Below the pieces are notes generated by a model. It worked only from the letters and a program-made list of their open reading frames with translations, searched no databases and was not told where the DNA came from. A program made the position numbers and the translations under genes. Shown here one piece after another: positions 45,402-57,500 of a DNA stretch of 64,000 bases (within the stretch, counting starts at the first letter, position 1; the number at the start of each line of letters is the position of its first letter). The stretch spans positions 52,006 through 116,005 of the forward strand of contig NZ_BBBX01000003.1 in assembly GCF_001311785.1 (NCBI RefSeq). The letters are read 5' to 3'. Source of the stretch: Lacticaseibacillus saniviri JCM 17471 = DSM 24301. GTDB taxonomy: Bacteria; Bacillota; Bacilli; Lactobacillales; Lactobacillaceae.

Positions 45402-46283
45402 TTAAATAGTTTTGCCAAAAATCCGTTCTTTCATTGCCACCCCAGTTGGCGTACCCGCTAAGCCGCCCAAACCAGTTTCACGCAATTCCTTGGGTAAGCC
45501 TTCACCAATTTCTTTCATCGCCGCAATCACTTCATCAGCCGGGATCTTGTTAGTGCAACCCGCTAATGCCATGTCAGCCGCAATCAAGGCATTACCAGCT
45601 CCAATTGCATTCCGCTTCACACATGGTAATTCAACTAAGCCAGCGACAGGATCACAGACCAAGCCCAGCAAGTTACTCATTGCCATTGCGAATGCTTCCG
45701 CGCTGGTCTGGGCATCGCCACCGGCCACTTCAACAGCCGCAGCGGCACCCATCGCAGAGGCGCTGCCTACTTCAGCCTGGCAGCCTCCAGTGGCACCGGC
45801 AATCATGGCATTGTTAGCCACAACCATCCCGAATGCGCTGGCGGTGAATAAGAAACGAACCATCTGTTCTTCAGTGAGATTGAGTCGCCGTTCCAAAACG
45901 AATAACACACCGGGCAATGTTCCCGTCGAGCCGGCTGTCGGTGTGGCACAGACCACACCCATCGCAGCATTAACCTCATTCGTCGCAATCGCATTTTGCA
46001 CCGCTTCAACCATGGCATCTCCAGACAACGTGTGCCCACGTTCACGGTACTTACGCAGCTTCACCGCTTCGCCACCGGTTAAGCCCGTCGTTGAGTGAAC
46101 GCCGTCACCTTCTGCCCCACGTTTAACAGCCGCGCGCATGACTTCGAGATTCTTAATCATCATGGCCCATACGACTTCGCGATCCAGATGTGATTTTTCC
46201 ACTTCTTGGTTAATAATCAATTCCGAAATTGGTAAGTGTTGCGCCGTAGCAGCAGCGACCAATTCGGCAATGCTCATGTACAT
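45402..46283 (-). CDS. sdaAA: L-serine dehydratase, alpha subunit
   Basis: 293 aa, ATG 46283 behind GGAGG. Iron-sulfur serine dehydratase: converts L-serine to pyruvate and ammonia with the beta subunit (46294-46953), 10 bp upstream. Cys residues in MGVVCATPTAGSTG, LVCDPVAGLVELPC and MALAGCTNKIP are those that hold the [4Fe-4S] cluster in the family. Intact. Confidence 0.95.
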   Translation of the reverse strand: MYMSIAELVAAATAQHLPISELIINQEVEKSHLDREVVWAMMIKNLEVMRAAVKRGAEGDGVHSTTGLTGGEAVKLRKYRERGHTLSGDAMVEAVQNAIATNEVNAAMGVVCATPTAGSTGTLPGVLFVLERRLNLTEEQMVRFLFTASAFGMVVANNAMIAGATGGCQAEVGSASAMGAAAAVEVAGGDAQTSAEAFAMAMSNLLGLVCDPVAGLVELPCVKRNAIGAGNALIAADMALAGCTNKIPADEVIAAMKEIGEGLPKELRETGLGGLAGTPTGVAMKERIFGKTI

Positions 46284-46293
46284 AGCTTACCTC

Positions 46294-46953
46294 CTAGATA
46301 TAAATCAGGCATTCAGTTTCTTGGCGTAATTGTTCAATCTGTTGGCTATGCAAGCGACTGTCTAAATCAAACTCATATAAAATTGCGGCATTCTCGCTGG
46401 TATAACGCTTCTGCATGTTAATTTCTGACATCGCGAGCAATTTAGTTTTTAAGGATTCAACCGTTTCATTGGCTTTTGGAATCGCCAAGACGAATGGCAA
46501 TGGACCTTCAGGGGTGACTGTATAGCCATTAAACTTCAGTCCGCGGATTTCAATTGTTCCTCCGCCGATAGAGACACCTGTGACTTCAATTGTTCGGTGC
46601 GCATTACTCACTTCCACCACGGCTGTATTGGGATGATTCACCGGACTGGGTTCTGCTGACGCAATCAATTCAATCGTTATGCCTTGCTTCTGGGCAATCT
46701 CAACTGCATCAGGAACCCGCGGGTCATCTGGCGCAAATCCGAGTACACCACTAATAATGGCATAGTCTGTGCCATGACCCAGATGAGTTTCTGCAAATGA
46801 TTCATAATAGTGTACCGTAATCGTGGTTGGTCGTCCCTGAAAGATATCGTGGGCCGCTTTACCAATCGCCACAGCACCTGCAGTATGTGAACTAGATGGT
46901 CCAATCATAATTGGGCCAATAATATCAAAAACGCTCTTGTAATTAATTGTCAC
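46294..46953 (-). CDS. sdaAB: L-serine dehydratase, beta subunit
   Basis: 219 aa from GTG 46953 (VTINYKSVFDIIGP); the longer in-frame extension lacks an RBS and a normal start. PSSSHTAGAVAIG loop present; C-terminal ACT-like part. Partner of sdaAA with 10 bp spacing. The paralogue at 44642 has lost the SSSH loop. Confidence 0.93.
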   Translation of the reverse strand: MTINYKSVFDIIGPIMIGPSSSHTAGAVAIGKAAHDIFQGRPTTITVHYYESFAETHLGHGTDYAIISGVLGFAPDDPRVPDAVEIAQKQGITIELIASAEPSPVNHPNTAVVEVSNAHRTIEVTGVSIGGGTIEIRGLKFNGYTVTPEGPLPFVLAIPKANETVESLKTKLLAMSEINMQKRYTSENAAILYEFDLDSRLHSQQIEQLRQETECLIYI

Positions 46954-47050
46954 TACTGACCCTCGTTTCAGAAAATATTGCCTTACCATCGCCCTATTAT
47001 AAAGGAAAAGTATCACAATGTTTTTAAAATTTTTCTCATAAACCACGACA

Positions 47051-47078
47051 CAAAAAAGGCCTCTTTGCAGAGGCCTTA
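47051..47078 (-). terminator. Terminator of the fru operon
   Basis: AAGGCCTCT / AGAGGCCTT with minus-strand TTTTTTG, directly after fruA and about 100 bp upstream of sdaAB. Confidence 0.9.
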
Positions 47079-47081
47079 ACA

Positions 47082-49055
47082 TTATTTGAATAGATTGAGT
47101 AATTCGTCTGGCGTTTTTGCCACATTCAGGCGCTTAACGAAATCTTCATGCGTCAATAATTTTGCAGTATTGGATAGATATTTCAAATGATCGCCACTGT
47201 CTTTTTCAGGAATTAAGAAAGAAATCATCGTATCTACTGGTGCGCCATCAAAAGTCTGCCATTCAATAGGCGTGGCCAATTTGACAATCAACATAGATGA
47301 CTTATCAATAGTGGCGTCTTGTGCATGTGGAATGGCAATCCCTTTTTCCATTCCGGTTGACCCCTCGGCTTCACGCGCAACGTATTTCTCAAAGACCGCA
47401 TCTGCATTGTCAGCTAAGTGCTGCTTTACCGCCAAATCTGCCAGATATTTTAATGCTTCATCCCGATTGGCCACCTGCACGCCAGTGACAATATTGTCAA
47501 TCGTTAAAATATCACCAGGATCATAAGTCTTTTCTTGATTCTCTAACTGTGTCTCATCGTTCTTTGGAAACGCTGGCGTTGAATCATAGATATCCTGTTC
47601 ATCAGCATTGCCTTCGGTTGCTAACATCGTTTCTACGACCCCTGCTTGAACACCGTGCTTTGCTGCGGATCTTCCAGCAATCATAGCGAGCAGAACGCCA
47701 GATACTACGGCGCCAATCAAAATCCAAAGGACCCAAAGAAGTGGGTGATTGACCAGAGGCAGAATAATGAATCCTCCGTGAGGTGCGGGCACTTGGATTC
47801 GTGTCACGTAGGTCAGTACAGCTGCAATCGCTGAACCAATCATAAAGGCAGGAATATTCCACAGCGGATTCTTTGCCGCAAACGGGATAGCACCTTCTGT
47901 AATGTGTGTAGAACCAAGAATAATATTGACATACCCTGCGCTTCGCTCATCGCGACTATACGCTTTTTTATTTAAGAAAACCGCCACTGCTGTAGCTAAT
48001 GGTGGTGCGATACAAGCCGCAGAAACACCAGCCATAAAGAAGAAGTTGCCTTGCGCTAACAAGGCCGTCCCTGTCAGATAGGCCGCTTTATTAATTGGAC
48101 CACCAAAGTCAGCGGCGCACATTGCCCCAACGACAATGCCTAAAATAATTGGATTTGTATTCTCTAGACCCTTCAAAAAGTCCATTAATCCTGTGTTCAA
48201 GATTCTCATTGGGGTATTAAGCAACCACATTGCTGTCCCAACTGTGAAAACCCCAATCACTGGATAGAGAAAGATCGCTTTGAGGCCGCGAAATTCACGA
48301 TCCGGCATCCACACAAACAGCTTTTGCATCCCTAAAACAACTAGACCTGACAAGTAACCAGCTAGAATAGCCCCTAAGAATCCTGACCCATTCCCACCGT
48401 TATAGGCAATCATCCCTGCAACAAAACCAAGTACCATGCCTGATCGTTTTGCAATCGCCTCAGCAATATACGCTGATAAAACCGGAACCATCAATCCCAT
48501 TGATGCACCACCAATGGCGTTCAGCATAGCAGCGAACGAATTATACTGGGCATTTTTGGGATCAGCCGAATAAATTCCCCAGAAAAACGAAACAGCAATT
48601 AAGACGCCACCTGCAACCACAAATGGCAACATGTGTGAAACACCATTCATTAAAGACGTATAAATTCTGTTACCGATGCCAGCACCACTTGTTTCAACTT
48701 CTTCACTATTGCCTGCACTACTCCCACTGCCGCGTAATTTCGGAGTCGCGGGATCAAGTGCTTCTTTAATCAGCATATCTGGTTCCCTAATCCCGGCTGC
48801 GACTGGCACGTTAACAACTGGCAAGCCCGCGAAACGGTTAGCATCAACATCAATGTCTGAAGCTATGACAACAGCCTGAGCGCCTGCAATTTCCTCAGGG
48901 GTTAACGGATCATCCACACCTGTCTGGCCGTGAGTTTCAACTTTTATTGTCAGCCCCATTTTCTTGGCAGCTTGTTCAAGTGCTTCTTGGGCCATATACG
49001 TATGTGCAATCCCAGTCGCACAGCCCGTAGCCGCAATAATATCATATTTTGCCAT
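47082..49055 (-). CDS. fruA: Fructose-specific PTS enzyme II (B-C-A)
   Basis: 657 aa. EIIB at residues 1-100 with the phosphocysteine in AATGCATGIAHTY; EIIC membrane part about 130-480; EIIA at about 520-657 with GIAIPHA (phospho-His). Takes up fructose and yields fructose-1-phosphate. Overlaps fruK by 1 bp (ATGA-type coupling). Regulated with fruK by the divergent RpiR gene. Confidence 0.96.
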   Translation of the reverse strand: MAKYDIIAATGCATGIAHTYMAQEALEQAAKKMGLTIKVETHGQTGVDDPLTPEEIAGAQAVVIASDIDVDANRFAGLPVVNVPVAAGIREPDMLIKEALDPATPKLRGSGSSAGNSEEVETSGAGIGNRIYTSLMNGVSHMLPFVVAGGVLIAVSFFWGIYSADPKNAQYNSFAAMLNAIGGASMGLMVPVLSAYIAEAIAKRSGMVLGFVAGMIAYNGGNGSGFLGAILAGYLSGLVVLGMQKLFVWMPDREFRGLKAIFLYPVIGVFTVGTAMWLLNTPMRILNTGLMDFLKGLENTNPIILGIVVGAMCAADFGGPINKAAYLTGTALLAQGNFFFMAGVSAACIAPPLATAVAVFLNKKAYSRDERSAGYVNIILGSTHITEGAIPFAAKNPLWNIPAFMIGSAIAAVLTYVTRIQVPAPHGGFIILPLVNHPLLWVLWILIGAVVSGVLLAMIAGRSAAKHGVQAGVVETMLATEGNADEQDIYDSTPAFPKNDETQLENQEKTYDPGDILTIDNIVTGVQVANRDEALKYLADLAVKQHLADNADAVFEKYVAREAEGSTGMEKGIAIPHAQDATIDKSSMLIVKLATPIEWQTFDGAPVDTMISFLIPEKDSGDHLKYLSNTAKLLTHEDFVKRLNVAKTPDELLNLFK

Positions 49056-49990
49056 TAGACATTCTCCTCCAATGCAATGATTTTAATTTGTGCTAACAAG
49101 TTATCTAATCCCTCAAAATCAGTCAGACCTGCTTGGGAAGCTGTATCACTGCCCGCTGCAATTGCTCGGCGTAGATTATCAATATCGGACAAACCTTGCG
49201 CCCAACCAGCAAGAAAAGTCCCCAGCATCGTGTCTCCCGCACCAGCCGTGTTTAGCACTTCAATGTGTGGGGCGTTACCGTACAGTGTTCCTTGAGAATT
49301 GGCCAAAATCGCCCCCTTATCGCCCAGAGACAGTAATACATTTTGTGCCCCCAATAGCACTAACCGCTGTGCCAACTCGCCCAGTTCACGAATTGACAAC
49401 TCATCGGTAATGTTAAACCAAGCTTTGACTTCTTCATCGTTTGGCTTAATTAACCGTGGATGAAATGGCAAGGCTGTTTTGACTCGAGATCCCGCGGTAT
49501 CAATCACGACCTGAAAACCTTTTGCCTGGCTTAACTCACTCACTCGAATCAAGAAATCATCGGGGATGCCAGGACTAAAACTCCCGGAAATACACAGTGT
49601 ATCATCAGGTTTCAAACTGCTAAGCTGTTGCATCAATGCATCGACAGTCGCAGCAGGGACATATGGCCCAGGATTAACTAATTTAAACTCTTCATTAGTA
49701 CCATCTAGGTGAGTGAAAGTATTAATCCTCGTCACACCTGGTACACGATAAAAGTGATTAGGAATGCCAATCTCGTCAAGAACTGAGACAATATAATCTA
49801 GGGTAAAACCTCCACCTACACCAAGAGCTGTATTCGTAACTCCTAGCTTCTGCAGGATAAATGAAACATTCACACCCTTCCCATTAGCTTGGGCATCAAA
49901 CCGATTAGTGCGATTGACCGTTCCTGCTTGCAGAGTAGGCGTATCAATAAACAAATCAATAGCTGGGTTCAATGTTAACGTATAAATCAT
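49055..49990 (-). CDS. fruK: 1-phosphofructokinase
   Basis: 311 aa, PfkB family: NGKGVNVS near residue 40 and the C-terminal GAGDTMLGTFLAG. Converts fructose-1-phosphate to fructose-1,6-bisphosphate. First gene of the fru operon; AGGAGG upstream. A 7-bp inverted repeat (50025-50060) sits at its promoter. Confidence 0.96.
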   Translation of the reverse strand: MIYTLTLNPAIDLFIDTPTLQAGTVNRTNRFDAQANGKGVNVSFILQKLGVTNTALGVGGGFTLDYIVSVLDEIGIPNHFYRVPGVTRINTFTHLDGTNEEFKLVNPGPYVPAATVDALMQQLSSLKPDDTLCISGSFSPGIPDDFLIRVSELSQAKGFQVVIDTAGSRVKTALPFHPRLIKPNDEEVKAWFNITDELSIRELGELAQRLVLLGAQNVLLSLGDKGAILANSQGTLYGNAPHIEVLNTAGAGDTMLGTFLAGWAQGLSDIDNLRRAIAAGSDTASQAGLTDFEGLDNLLAQIKIIALEENV

Positions 49991-50024
49991 CCGCCCGCCT
50001 CCTTTTAAACCGTTTTCATTTCTT

Positions 50025-50060
50025 ACACTTTCTAGTATAGTGAACTAAAATGTAAAGTGT
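50025..50060. promoter_or_regulatory. Putative RpiR-type operator
   Basis: ACACTTT and AAAGTGT form perfect arms 22 bp apart around TATACT-like sequence, between fruK and the divergent regulator. Confidence 0.5.
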
Positions 50061-50116
50061 TGCCAGAAACAGATTGGTTTCAGCGTTATACTGAAAAAGA
50101 TTTTCAGGAGGTCATT

Positions 50117-50905
50117 ATGGAACTTAGTCCATCGGAAGCATATTTTTGGAACTTTGCCCTTAAACATCAACATCAGATTATGCACTTATCGATCACGCAG
50201 CTGAGCGCCACGGTTAATGTTTCGACAGCGACCATTGTGCGTACTGTTAAAAAACAGGGCTTTTCTGGATACACCGATTTTCGGCACAGTCTCTTTCGCG
50301 ATGAGGGATCCGCTGCACAATTTATTAGTCTTAACAATGTAGATCAGCAAATCCAACAAGTTGTGTTGCAAAATGAAGAAGAAGTCACCAATACCATAAA
50401 ACTGATGGATATTAACGTCATTGAAGATTCTATACAACTTCTAAAACACGCTAAAACGATTTATATTTTTGCTCGAGGTCTCTCCGAAATGATTGCCACT
50501 GAAATGACGCTAAAATTCCAATTGCTCGGCAAATCCGCTCAATCACAGACTGACCCCAACATCATCAAAACAATTGCAAATCGAGTCACCGACCAAGATG
50601 TCGTCATTTTTATCACCCTGAACGGCAATACTCCAGAACTCGTGCATGCTGCACAAGTATTAGCCAAAAATGACGTCTCGAATATCACGCTCACGACCAA
50701 TCAACAAGCTGCTATCGTTCCCTTCTCTGATGAAATTTTACTCGGATATAAGAGTGACCTTTCATACTTTCAAGAATTTGAAGTGCGTTCGCGTCTCCCA
50801 CTGCAGGTTATGGCGCGCATTTTATTGGACAGTTATGTCGTCCGAACAAAAAATAAGTACAAAAAAGCCACCGCAAACACTATGTTTGCGATGGCTTTCT
50901 TTTAG
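50117..50905 (+). CDS. MurR/RpiR-family regulator of the fru genes
   Basis: About 245-262 aa. Start ATG 50117 chosen because AGGAGG precedes it. HTH_6 domain (LSITQLSATVNVSTATIVRT) then SIS sugar-phosphate domain (IYIFARGLSEMIATEMTLKF). Divergent from fruKA, so likely senses a fructose phosphate. As written the reading frame runs through a strong terminator; one more A in the A6 run at 50848-50853 would end it as VVRTKK and free the terminator, which is more natural. Confidence 0.88.
   Translation: MELSPSEAYFWNFALKHQHQIMHLSITQLSATVNVSTATIVRTVKKQGFSGYTDFRHSLFRDEGSAAQFISLNNVDQQIQQVVLQNEEEVTNTIKLMDINVIEDSIQLLKHAKTIYIFARGLSEMIATEMTLKFQLLGKSAQSQTDPNIIKTIANRVTDQDVVIFITLNGNTPELVHAAQVLAKNDVSNITLTTNQQAAIVPFSDEILLGYKSDLSYFQEFEVRSRLPLQVMARILLDSYVVRTKNKYKKATANTMFAMAFF
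50861..50903. terminator. Bidirectional terminator for RpiR gene and rpoC
   Basis: AAAAAGCCA.CGCAAAC / GTTTGCG.TGGCTTTCTTTT. For rpoC it lies directly after the stop codon; for the RpiR gene it falls within the apparent coding end. Confidence 0.85.
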
Positions 50906-50908
50906 TTA

Positions 50909-53900
50909 TTATTCGGCTGATTTATCGTCGCTCTTCATCTTAGCTTCGATGTCGGAAATGGAGTACACGTTCTCGGATACGGCACCAACAGTCTTTGGTT
51001 CCATATGGCGATAGGTGGCCATCCCTGTCCCAGCAGGAATAATCTTCCCGATGATGACATTTTCCTTCAGACCAAGCAATGGATCATTCTTGCCCCGGAT
51101 AGAAGCGTCAGTCAGAACACGTGTGGTTTCTTGGAAGGATGCGGCAGACAAGAAACTGTTGGTTTCAAGTGAAGCCTTAGTAATCCCAAGCAATACTGGA
51201 CGACCAGTAGCAGGGATACCACCCTTGATCAAGGTTTCCTTATTCCGATCAGAGAATTCACTGATATCCATCAATGTCCCTGGTAAGATTTCGGTATCCC
51301 CTGGATCCATCACACGGATCTTGCGTAACATTTGACGAACCATAACTTCAACGTGCTTATCGCCAATTTCAACCCCTTGCATCCGATAAACTTTCTGCAC
51401 TTCATGTAACAGATAGTTTTCGGTGGTGATCACATCACGGATTTGGATCAACTGCTTAGGATCGATTGACCCACCAGTTAACCGTTCACCCTGAACGATG
51501 TGGTCGCCTTCAGCAACGGCAACAGAAGAAGCGTAAGGCACGGCGTATGTCCGTGTATCGGTTGCGCCTTGCACAGTAATTTCACGGGTATGTTCAGCAG
51601 GATTTTCGTCGATGGCAGTAATTTCACCTGTCACTTCGGTAATCACAGCTTGCCCCTTAGGATTACGTGCTTCAAAGATTTCTTGAACACGAGGCAACCC
51701 TTGAGTGATATCTTCACCACCAGCAACACCACCGGTATGGAAGTTACGCATGGTTAATTGCGTACCTGGTTCACCGATAGATTGGGCAGCAACGGTACCA
51801 ACAGCTTCCCCAACTTCAACTTGTTCGCCGGTAGCCATGTTACGGCCGTAACACATTTGGCAAACACCATGCTTGGTGTCACAAGTGAAGACGGAACGGA
51901 TAGTAACTTCTTCAACACCAGCGTCAACGACAGCTTGTGCTAAGTCTTCGTCCATTAAGGTGTTCTTAGGCACCATCACTTCACCAGTTGAAGGGTTGAC
52001 AACACTCTTCATGGCGTAGCGACCAACAAGACGGTCATAAAGTGGTTCGATCATTTCGTTACCTTCACGGATAGCGCGAACGAGTAACCCACGATCAGTA
52101 CCACAGTCTTCTTCACGAACAATGACATCTTGCGCCACGTCAACCAGACGACGTGTCAGATAACCAGAATCGGCGGTCTTCAACGCAGTATCGGTCATCC
52201 CTTTACGGGCACCGTGGGTAGACATGAACATTTCCATAACGGATAAGCCTTCACGGAAGTTAGAGATAACAGGAACTTCCATCATCCCACCGTTAGGCGC
52301 AGCCATCAGACCACGCATACCAGCAAGCTGAGTAAAGTTAGAGATGTTACCACGGGCACCGGAATCACTCATCATTGAGATTGGGTTATTTGGATCGAAA
52401 CTATCAACTAATTTCTGTTGGATTTCGTCTTTGGCTTCGTTCCAGATGGAGATCACGCGGTCATGGCGTTCTTCGTCGGTGATTAATCCACGACGGAACT
52501 GCTTAGACACGGTCGCAACCTTCTTGTGGGCAGCGTTAACGATATCGTCCTTTTCAGCAAGGTTCGTGATATCAGAAACACCCACGGTCAACCCAGACAG
52601 TGTTGCCTGTGTGTAACCCAATGTCTTCATATCATCCAGCAAGTCACTGGTCCGTTGTACCTTATAAGTCTTGAAGACTTCAGCGATGATGTCGCTCAAG
52701 AAGCCCTTCTTGAAAGGTCCAACCAATGGGGCATCCGTCAAGTAAGCGTGGATGTCTTCACCATTGTCGACGAAGTACTTGTCAGGTGTCCCATTCACAA
52801 TGTTAGTTGTGGATGGTTCGTTCAAGTAAGGTAAGCCTTCAGGCATGATTTCGTTAAAAATCACCTTACCAACCGTTGTCACCATCACCTTATGACGTTG
52901 GTCATCGGTAAATGGCTTCTTTGGCATGGAGTCTGTTGCCAGACCAATCCGGGTGTGCAAGTGCACGTAACCGTTTTGGTGAGCCATCAAGACTTCGTTG
53001 GCATCCTTAAAGATCATGCCTTCGCCTTCACGGTTCTTTTGTTCCATGGTCAGGTAGTAGTTACCAAGCACGATATCCTGAGATGGGGTAACGATTGGCT
53101 TACCATCTTAGGTGCCAGGATGTGGTGAGCAGCGAGCATCAGCAAACGTGCTTCAGCTTGTGCTTCATCAGATAAAGGCACGTGGATCGCCATTTGGTCC
53201 CCATCAAAGTCAGCGTTGTAGGCTTCACACACGATTGGGTGTAAGCGAATCGCCTTACCATCAACCAAGACAGGTTCGAAAGCCTGAATCCCTAAACGGT
53301 GAAGTGTAGGGGCCCGGTTGAGCAGTACTGGCCGTTCCTTGATAACGTCTTCGAGAACATCCCAAATATCATCATCTTGGCGGTCAATCTTGCGACGAGC
53401 GTTCTTGATGTTGCTTGCCATATCGCGCTTCACTAATTCGCGCATCACGAAAGGCTTGAACAATTCGAGCGCCATACTACGTGGCAAACCACATTGATAG
53501 AACTTCAGTGTAGGGCCAACGTCAATAACGGAACGACCTGAGTAGTCAACACGCTTACCCAGCAAGTTCTGACGGAAACGCCCTTGCTTCCCTTTCAGCA
53601 TGTGTGAAAGAGACTTCAATGGACGGTTACCAGGACCTGTGACAGGACGGCCACGACGACCATTATCGATCAAAGCATCAACGGCTTCTTGTAACATCCG
53701 CTTTTCGTTTTGAACGATGATGCTTGGTGCGTTCAAGTCGAGCAGACGCTTCAACCGGTTGTTACGGTTGATAACCCGGCGGTACAAATCGTTCAGGTCA
53801 CTTGTTGCAAAGCGACCCCCTTCGAGTTGAACCATTGGCCGTAAGTCAGGTGGGATAACAGGAATGGCATCCATCACCATCCAAGCAGGATTGTTACCGG

Positions 53901-54555
53901 ATTGACGGAAGGCATCTAAGATATCCAACCGACGAATGGCACGTGTCCGCTTTTGACCTTGTGCGCTCTTCAAGTCTTCCTTCAAGGCAGCGACTTCGCC
54001 GTCCAGGTCAACATTGTCGAGTAAGTCCCGAATCGCTTCGGCACCCATCTTCGCATTAAAGCCATCGCCGTATTGTTCCCGCTTTTCACGGTATTCACGT
54101 TCGGTTAACAATTGCTTGGTTTCAAGTGCTGTGTCGCCACCATCGATAACAACGTAGGAAGCGAAGTAAATCACTTCTTCGAGGGCACGAGGGGACATGT
54201 CGAGGACAAGACCCATCCGGCTAGGGATACCCTTGAAGTACCAGATGTGTGATACAGGTGCTGCAAGTTCGATGTGACCCATGCGTTCGCGACGAACCTT
54301 AGCACGTGTTACTTCAACACCACAGCGATCACAAACGATACCCTTATAACGGATTCGCTTGTACTTCCCACAGGCACATTCCCAGTCTTTGGTAGGGCCA
54401 AAGATACGTTCATCAAACAGCCCGTCGCGTTCAGGCTTTAATGTCCGATAGTTGATTGTCTCAGGCTTCTTAACTTCACCGTAAGACCAGCTACGAATCT
54501 TGTCTGGTGAGGCTAAGCCAATTTGCATACTTTCAAACTTATTGACATCAATCAA
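50909..54555 (-). CDS. rpoC: RNA polymerase beta' subunit, repaired
   Basis: Frames 53050-54555 and 50909-53071 join into about 1215 aa when one base is added near 53107 (AAGGATGG in place of AAGATGG), restoring [18 protein letters not shown]. Contains the zinc ribbon [20 protein letters not shown], the catalytic NADFDGDQM, bridge/trigger regions and the second zinc site around [11 protein letters not shown]. Essential, hence a sequencing error. Starts 15 bp after rpoB and ends at the bidirectional terminator. Confidence 0.96.
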
Positions 54556-54570
54556 AGGGCTGACCTCCTA

Positions 54571-57500
54571 TTAGTTTTCATTGCTTGACTGATTTTCGGC
54601 TTGTGCGGCCGCTTCTTGCGCTTTCTTTTCTTCTTGTTCCTTGGCAAACTTCGCTAAGGCATCAACAGAAACGATGTCGTCATCTTCGTCATCCATATCG
54701 CGCAATTCAATCTCTTGCTTGTCTTGATCTAAGACCTTCATATCGAGTCCTAAGGATTGTAATTCCTTAACCAGCACACGGAATGATTCTGGTACACCAG
54801 GCTTTGGAATTGGTTCACCCTTAACGATAGCTTCATAGGTCTTAACACGGCCGACAACGTCATCAGACTTGTAGGTCAAGATTTCTTGTAAGGTATAAGC
54901 AGCACCATACGCTTCAAGTGCCCAAACTTCCATTTCACCGAAACGCTGACCACCAAATTGAGCTTTACCACCCAATGGTTGTTGCGTAACAAGTGAGTAT
55001 GGTCCGATTGAACGTGCGTGCAACTTATCGTCAACCATGTGAGCGAGCTTCATGTAGTACATGACCCCAACAGAGACACGGTTTTCGAATGGTTCACCGG
55101 TACGGCCGTCATAAAGCACAGACTTACCATCAGATGGCATGCCGGCTTCCTTAACAGTTGCCCAGAGATCCTTTTCGTTAGCACCATCAAAGACTGGTGT
55201 TGCGACGTGAATACCTAAGTTACGAGCAGCCATCCCTAAGTGAAGTTCAAGCACTTGCCCGATATTCATACGACTTGGCACACCCATTGGTGATAAGCAG
55301 ATATCAACTGGTGTCCCATCAGGTAAGAATGGCATATCTTCTTCAGGCACAACGACGGAAACCGTCCCCTTGTTACCATGACGACCAGCCATCTTATCGC
55401 CGACTTGTAACTTACGCTTTTGAGCGATGTAAACACGAACCATCATGTTCACACCAGGTGCAAGTTCATCGCCAGCTTCACGTGTGAAGATACGGACATC
55501 TTGGATGATACCGCCGCCACCATGAGGCACCTTCAGTGAGGTATCGCGAACTTCGCGGGCCTTTTCACCGAAGATTGCGTGCAACAGACGTTCTTCAGCA
55601 GATAATTCAGTCACACCCTTAGGCGTTACCTTACCAACTAAAATGTCACCGTCCTGAACTTCAGCACCGATGCGGATAATCCCGAATTCATCGAGATCCT
55701 TCAAGGCATCTTCACCAACGTTAGGAATTTCGCGTGTCACTTCTTCAGGTCCGAGCTTGGTATCACGGGATTCTGATTCATATTCTTCAATATGGATTGA
55801 AGTATAAACATCTTCCTTAACCAAACGTTCGGACAAGACAATCGCATCTTCATAGTTATACATGTTCCATGTCATGAAGGCGATCACTGGGTTTTGACCT
55901 AAAGCCAATTCCCCATTTTCCATCGCTGGGCCGTCAGCAATGATTTCATCAGCGTCAACATGATCGCCGAGGCGAACGATTGGACGTTGGTTGTAATCCT
56001 TACCGGCATTAGAACGACGGTGCTTCATCAAAGCATACTTATCTAAGGCACTGTCATCGCGACGGATCCGAATTTCTTTGGCATCAACATACTCAACAGT
56101 ACCGGCATGTGCTGCTAAGATCGCAGTCCCGGAGTCATGAGCAGCCTTGTATTCCATCCCAGTACCAACAAGTGGTGCGTGTGGGTCGATCAAAGGCACA
56201 GCCTGACGTTGCATGTTCGCACCCATTAAGGCACGGTTGGAGTCATCGTTTTCCAAGAAAGGAATGCAGGCAGTCGCAACAGCAACAACTTGCTTAGGCG
56301 AAACGTCCATGTAGTCAACGTGTTCAGGTGTTGTTTCGATATTATCATCGACACGACGAGCCAAGATGCTGTCTTCAACGAAGGAACCATCATCATTCAA
56401 TGGTGAGTTCGCTTGAGCTACGACATAGTTATCTTCTTCGTCAGCGGTCAAGTAATCGATCTTATCGGTAACCTTATGTGTACTCCAGTCAACACGACGA
56501 TATGGTGTTTCGATGAAGCCATAAGGGTTAACCACAGCGTAAGACGCCAGTGAGTTAATCAGTCCGATATTAGGACCTTCTGGGGTTTCAATTGGACACA
56601 TCCGGCCATAGTGAGTATAGTGCACGTCCCGGACTTCATATCCGGCACGGTCACGTGTCAACCCACCAGGTCCTAAAGCAGACAGACGACGCTTGTGGGT
56701 TAATTCCCCAAGTGGGTTGGTCTGATCCATGAACTGTGACAATTGAGATGAACCGAAGAATTCCTTGATGGAAGCCACAACAGGACGAATGTTGATCAAT
56801 TGTTGTGGGGTAACAGTTGCGCTGTCTTGGATTGACATCCGTTCACGCACAACACGTTCCATCCGTGATAAACCGATCCGGAATTGGTTTTGCAGCAATT
56901 CACCGACAGAACGAATCCGACGGTTACCCAAGTGATCGATATCATCGGTGTTCCCGAGACCTTCTTGTAAGTTCAAGAAGTAGTTCAGGGAAGCCACGAT
57001 ATCAGCTGGGGTTAAGTGCTTAACCTTCTTATCAATGTGACCGTTACCGATCAAATTAATTTCCTTTTCAGGGTTAACTTGTGAGTAAACCTTGATCATT
57101 TGGATGGTCATAGGGTCAGTGATGACACCTTGATCAGATGGTTGATAGGTCACTGTCTTGAAATCTTCGCGATCCAAGTATTCACCTAATGTATCCATCA
57201 CGTGACGATCAACCTTGTCACCCTTTTGCGCGATCACTTCACCGGTATCAGGATCAGCCAATGTTTCAGCTAATGTTTGGTTCAGCAAACGTGTCTTCAA
57301 GCTTAACTTCTTATTGATCTTGTAACGACCAACGTTAGCCAAGTCGTAACGCTTTGGATCAAAGAAACGTGCGTACAACAGGGATCGTGAAGAGTCAGCT
57401 GTCTTAGGTTCGCCTGGGCGTAGACGTTCGTAAATATCCTTTAAGGCTTCGTCGGTACGTGAATCATCCGTGTTCTTGTGCACGTCCTTTTCCAAGGTGA